Positions 60,770-64,000 of a stretch of DNA of 64,000 bases are shown here, one piece after another. A program made the translations under genes and the position numbers. The notes under the pieces were generated by a model, which worked only from the letters and a program-made list of their open reading frames with translations, did not search any database and was not told the DNA's origin. Position 1 is the first letter of the stretch. Every line of letters begins with the position of its first letter. Location: contig OX235273.1 in the NCBI GenBank assembly GCA_944472155.2, forward strand, positions 30,539,204 through 30,603,203. Direction: 5' to 3'. The DNA is from Trichobilharzia szidati. Lineage: Eukaryota > Platyhelminthes > Trematoda > Strigeidida > Schistosomatidae.

Positions 60770-60960
60770 GGATTGCCTCCCAGTGGTTCAGTGGTCAAGA
60801 AGATAACCTTCCAGACAGAAAGTTATGTCTTCAAACCCTAGTGGGTGTGTACTTCTTAAGACTCTCAAACTGTGGTGAAACTGTCGCCCAGGACTTCCAG
60901 ACCTCCCAAAGGTCCCCAAACTGATGTCAACTGGAGTTTAAGCGTGTAAAATCAAAGTCT
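60770..60960 (+). repeat. SINE with tRNA-like promoter and decayed hammerhead
   Basis: A box-A-like gtggttcagtggtcaag (60783-60799) and a box-B-like tcttcaaaccct (60828-60839) come first. They are followed by cttcttaagactctcaaac, an invariant-looking GAAAC (60877-60881), a GTC (60883-60885), the stem strand ccaggac, and finally aactgatgtcaactgg. This is the layout of SM-alpha-type elements in schistosomes: a tRNA-like Pol III promoter followed by a hammerhead ribozyme. The 5' core that should read CTGATGA is changed (cttaaga) and stem II is poor, so cleavage is not expected. Shared strings tie it to 20165-20255 and to 19810-20035. Confidence 0.6.
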
Positions 60961-61844
60961 GACATGTTCATATTTTTTCTGAACGAGTATACTTTTGTTA
61001 TATAGAAAACACGTCAGTTCATTTATGAAAACATGACAGCATTTTACGGAGGTCAGAAAATAGGATTGCATGATTTTTTTTCTTTTTCTCATCTGTTTTG
61101 CTCCATAGAGTCTGCCATATAAGTGATAAGTCTATCCCTTCTCTCCTCAAATCTTGATACTTTCACTGACTGATTTGATGTCAGTTTTGAAAAATTAAAC
61201 TTGTTCCGCACACTAAGTGAATTAAACTTGACGATTTCAGAGTAGCAAATGATCTTTTACTTTCTCTGTTCGATCTCGGTTAATTTTCACAGCCTCACCT
61301 GTGTCACTACCTTTATTTAAAACGGTGTTTCCAAGGTTAGTTAAAATGTCGATGCGGCAAGGTGAAAACCCTCACGCACACGCTTCAGAGCTGTAGACTA
61401 GTGCACGGTCCTAGTGTGAGGAAGAAAAGAAAGATGAGGCTCGAATGCATTGCTTATTAAGAAAAACGCATTGTGGGTACGTAAATATGGTATAAGTCTC
61501 TATTTGCACATCATTTCAAATTGTTCGAATATCACCGCATTCGATAGCTTGTTGGATTCTGCAGAGTGTTGTAACGTTCTTTTCATGGTTCCCTTCTTCG
61601 ATTGTTTTTCCAGAGCCCAAAACATATCGTTAATTTTCTGAATTCGTTAACTGATATACTACTTACATCTGATTATAAGCAGCACTCACCTCACTAGCCG
61701 CCTCATTATAAAGTCTTGCCTGTAACCGCCTTGACTATCTCACAAAGATTTCATGCCGCTGTTCTTCGGGTTTCTCCTCTTGACATTCATGTATCCATTT
61801 TTATAACAGACTGGCATTTACTTTTTTTCTTTTTCTCCTCTCTT
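60961..61844. other. unassigned; may include 3' end of the Gypsy relic
   Basis: On the minus strand this lies downstream of the integrase, where a 3' LTR would be expected. No LTR pair can be shown because only one copy of the region is in the window. Frames are motif-free. Confidence 0.35.
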
Positions 61845-63245
61845 TATTGTGTACATTGGACCACGTCTCGATGTGATTATATGTGGTCCCACTTACTTTA
61901 AGAGAAGCTGTCCTGATCCTGGTGTACCTCCGGTAGTATACTTTCGTTCTCCACGTTTTATCTGGTCGCCTACTTCAAACGATCTACAAGCTTTGGTTTG
62001 TTTCTTGTCAGCTTATACAATGTCTGTCTTTAGCTTCTCTTTTATATTCTAAATAGCTTGTTTCCGCTCACTTTTCCATCTCTTACTGTTCCAATGTTGT
62101 TGTTGTAGCCAAGTCTTTTGGTTTACCGGTAGGCGTGGTTTTCCTCCATACATCAGCTGCATGGGCGATTTTTTTGTTGTACCCTGTATTGTGGCACGAT
62201 TAACCAGTAATACCACCGGTAGGACAGATTCTCAGTTGCCTCTCTTCGCATCTAGCCACTCCTTGAGTGTACGATTATTCCTTTCTATTAGGCCGTTTGC
62301 TTGAGGATGATACGGCGTCGCTCTAATTCTTTTAATACCCATTGCCTCCACACGAGTCTTGAACCTCTTGAGCATTCACTGTCATTTATGGTACACTATG
62401 ATCCGCCACAATATGTCGAATTACTGCCTCGGTTACGGTCTTGGCGAGCCGATTTAAATTGCCACAACATTTACCCACCATGTGGTGTGTTCCGTCATCT
62501 CCAAAATGTATTGATTTCCACTGAGTGTTTGAGAGAAAGGATTCATTATAACCACTGCCCCCAAGTCACCGACTGATGGTACAGGAATCATTTGTAGTAG
62601 TGGTCGAATGCACTGATCACCCTTCATCAGTTAGGACTGTGGGCAAGCGAGTAGGTAGTTTGCAATATTGCTTCTCATATTAGGCCCGTACACACTTCGG
62701 CTCACTAGATCGTATGTCCGTGAAACTCCTGTATGGGCTAGTCGGTGGCATTCTGAACTACCTTTCGACGAAGGCCCTTTGGCTACCTTCATTGTGTTGC
62801 TAAGTAAAGACGCCGGGAGCGTTTAGTTTGAGTATATGTTTGTGGTGAACTGGCGTCTGCTGACGTCTCGATTTCTTTACCTTCACTTATCATCTGGATG
62901 TTTGTTTCAAGAGTAGAGTTTGACTTCTGGAAGTGAACAAGATGTAAGGGATCTTGATCCAAAGCGTTTACTGCATATGCTACCTCTGGTAGTTCGGCCT
63001 CATTATTTGATCTCGGCAAGTAGTTGGTGATTACATTTTCTTCTCCTGGAATATGTCCAATCGTGAAATCATACTCTTGTAGGCGTAACATTCATCGTAA
63101 CAGCCTCCTTTGTGGGTCCGTTGCTGCTCTTAACCACGCTGAGTTTTGCGGTCGGTCTGAATGTGGAATCGGTGGCCAATTAGGTATGGTCTCCATTGTT
63201 CTAGCGCCCATACATTGGCTAAACTCTCCTTTAACACCATGGAAT
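61845..63245 (-). mobile_element. Ty3/Gypsy retrotransposon pol relic (RNase H and integrase)
   Basis: Reading on the minus strand, RNase H spans 63240-62990. It shows VWALEQWRPYLIGHRF, a frameshift, then EYDFTIGHIPGEENVITNYL. The integrase zinc-finger region lies around 62755-62640 and keeps H-R-L-A-H-x-G. The catalytic core runs to about 62250 and ends in HPQANGLIERNNRTLK, with the third acidic residue present. A C-terminal GPY/F-type module (62000-61850) includes W-V-G-P-H. At the position of the first core aspartate the sequence reads valine, and the second lies in a stretch with stops. Multiple stops and shifts occur, so the copy is dead. No LTR is visible, and the right end stops sharply near 63245. 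Confidence 0.85.
62789..63091 (-). pseudogene. Gypsy RNase H C-terminal fragment
   Basis: This is a 100-codon open piece of the relic above. It starts at RLQEYDFTIGHIPGEENV, the end of RNase H, where families normally finish with N-x-x-A-D-x-L-S-R (here ITNYLPRS). It runs through the linker towards the integrase zinc finger. The frame ends at 62789. Confidence 0.8.
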
Positions 63246-63956
63246 AATAATAATCATTGAAATGCCTTAAATACATAATGTTAACAACATAGGCCAGTTA
63301 TTTTTGAAATAGACTTTCTTTTAAGTTGTATTTTTAAGACCATAAAATGTCAGGCATAAAAGGAATAATCTAAATTAGTGAGGATATAAAATGTACATCT
63401 TAATAAGAATGGAAACAGCTGGTATAATTATAAAGATGAATGTTTCTCATCACCTAGGACTATTACAGTCAATACTTTGTGCATCAAGAATAATAAATGC
63501 GAATTTGATAATGGTAATTATGACGAGGAATAAAATGATCTTAATGTCAGATCTATTTTTTGCACTAAAAGCATAGTGGAAAAAATATGTTCCACTTAAG
63601 TTATTTGAGATTTAAGCTCCTATGGAGTGTAATTGCTGAAAATGTCTTCCACTCTCCTCTATGCCTGTAAAATTTACTAAGAATGAAACATACTACTGAA
63701 ACAAAGAAAAGTGGGTTTTTGAATTCGGCAAGAAATAATTATATACAGTTGTTGGACAATGCATTCATTCACAAGTCGAAGTGGTGACTACCTGAATTTA
63801 TGTGTTAATCATCGAAATGTTTCTTGAAATAACATTTAGAAATAAACGAAATTAGAAAATCCTATTTGTTCTATCAATGAATGTATTTAAAAGGAAGTGA
63901 AGTTCAGTGAAGAGTTACCCTTCTCAATCATATCATTCTCAAAACGCAACAATCGC
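63246..63956. other. unassigned AT-rich sequence
   Basis: No feature is supported. Confidence 0.45.
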
Positions 63957-63979
63957 ATATATATATATATATATATATA
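63957..63979. repeat. (AT)n microsatellite
   Basis: A pure alternating AT run of 23 nt. Confidence 0.95.
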
Positions 63980-64000
63980 CTGAGGTAATGGAACTGACAC

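Noticed and set aside
1..64000. CRISPR arrays, bacterial operons, integrons or phage genes
   Set aside because: No short regularly spaced repeats, ribosome-binding sites or bacterial gene density; the content is eukaryotic.

Overview
The window looks like AT-rich, gene-poor eukaryotic DNA from a flatworm, most probably a schistosome-type trematode. The evidence is the mix of mobile elements: RTE-clade non-LTR elements, a CR1/Jockey-like non-LTR element, several Penelope-like elements with GIY-YIG endonuclease remains, Ty3/Gypsy pol debris, and tRNA-derived short elements, two of which carry decayed hammerhead-ribozyme-like sequence. Schistosome genomes are known for this combination. No bacterial operon, CRISPR array, rRNA or canonical tRNA was seen, and no host protein-coding gene can be named with confidence. 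A few spliced-exon-like ORFs are listed at low confidence.

Layout. 0-7.5 kb: mostly unassigned, with a Penelope endonuclease fragment (about 2.2-2.7 kb, minus) and a near-perfect inverted repeat with a 12-nt loop (7.15-7.52 kb). 7.86-13.26 kb (block D1) and 38.7-43.6 kb (block D2) are old direct copies of one another. 14.2-18.5 kb is a pile of decayed retroelements: RTE A (minus), a Penelope endonuclease piece (plus), RTE B (minus). 19.2-20.3 kb has a second inverted repeat and SINE/hammerhead relics. 21.7-35.9 kb is a head-to-tail tandem array of a unit of about 1.27 kb (nine heads). It is interrupted by a Penelope insertion of about 2 kb, whose empty site survives in a sister unit. 46.1-48.2 kb is a 5'-truncated CR1-like element with an uninterrupted 502-codon reverse transcriptase ORF, the best coding sequence in the window. 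52.87-55.09 kb is a long inverted repeat (arms about 487 bp, loop about 1.25 kb). 60.8 kb holds a SINE with hammerhead remains. 61.8-63.2 kb is a Ty3/Gypsy RNase H-integrase relic (minus).

How it fits together. The array unit also occurs as single diverged relics in D1 (12.9-13.2 kb), D2 (43.3-43.5 kb) and at 48.6 kb. The array therefore probably grew by local amplification of a unit already present in an older duplicated landscape. The most recent events are the roughly 98-99% similar block duplication at the right end of the array and the Penelope insertion. This is the structure expected of heterochromatin or a repeat-dense sex-linked or pericentromeric region, but that placement is inference. 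All boundaries and identity levels were judged by eye from the sequence.
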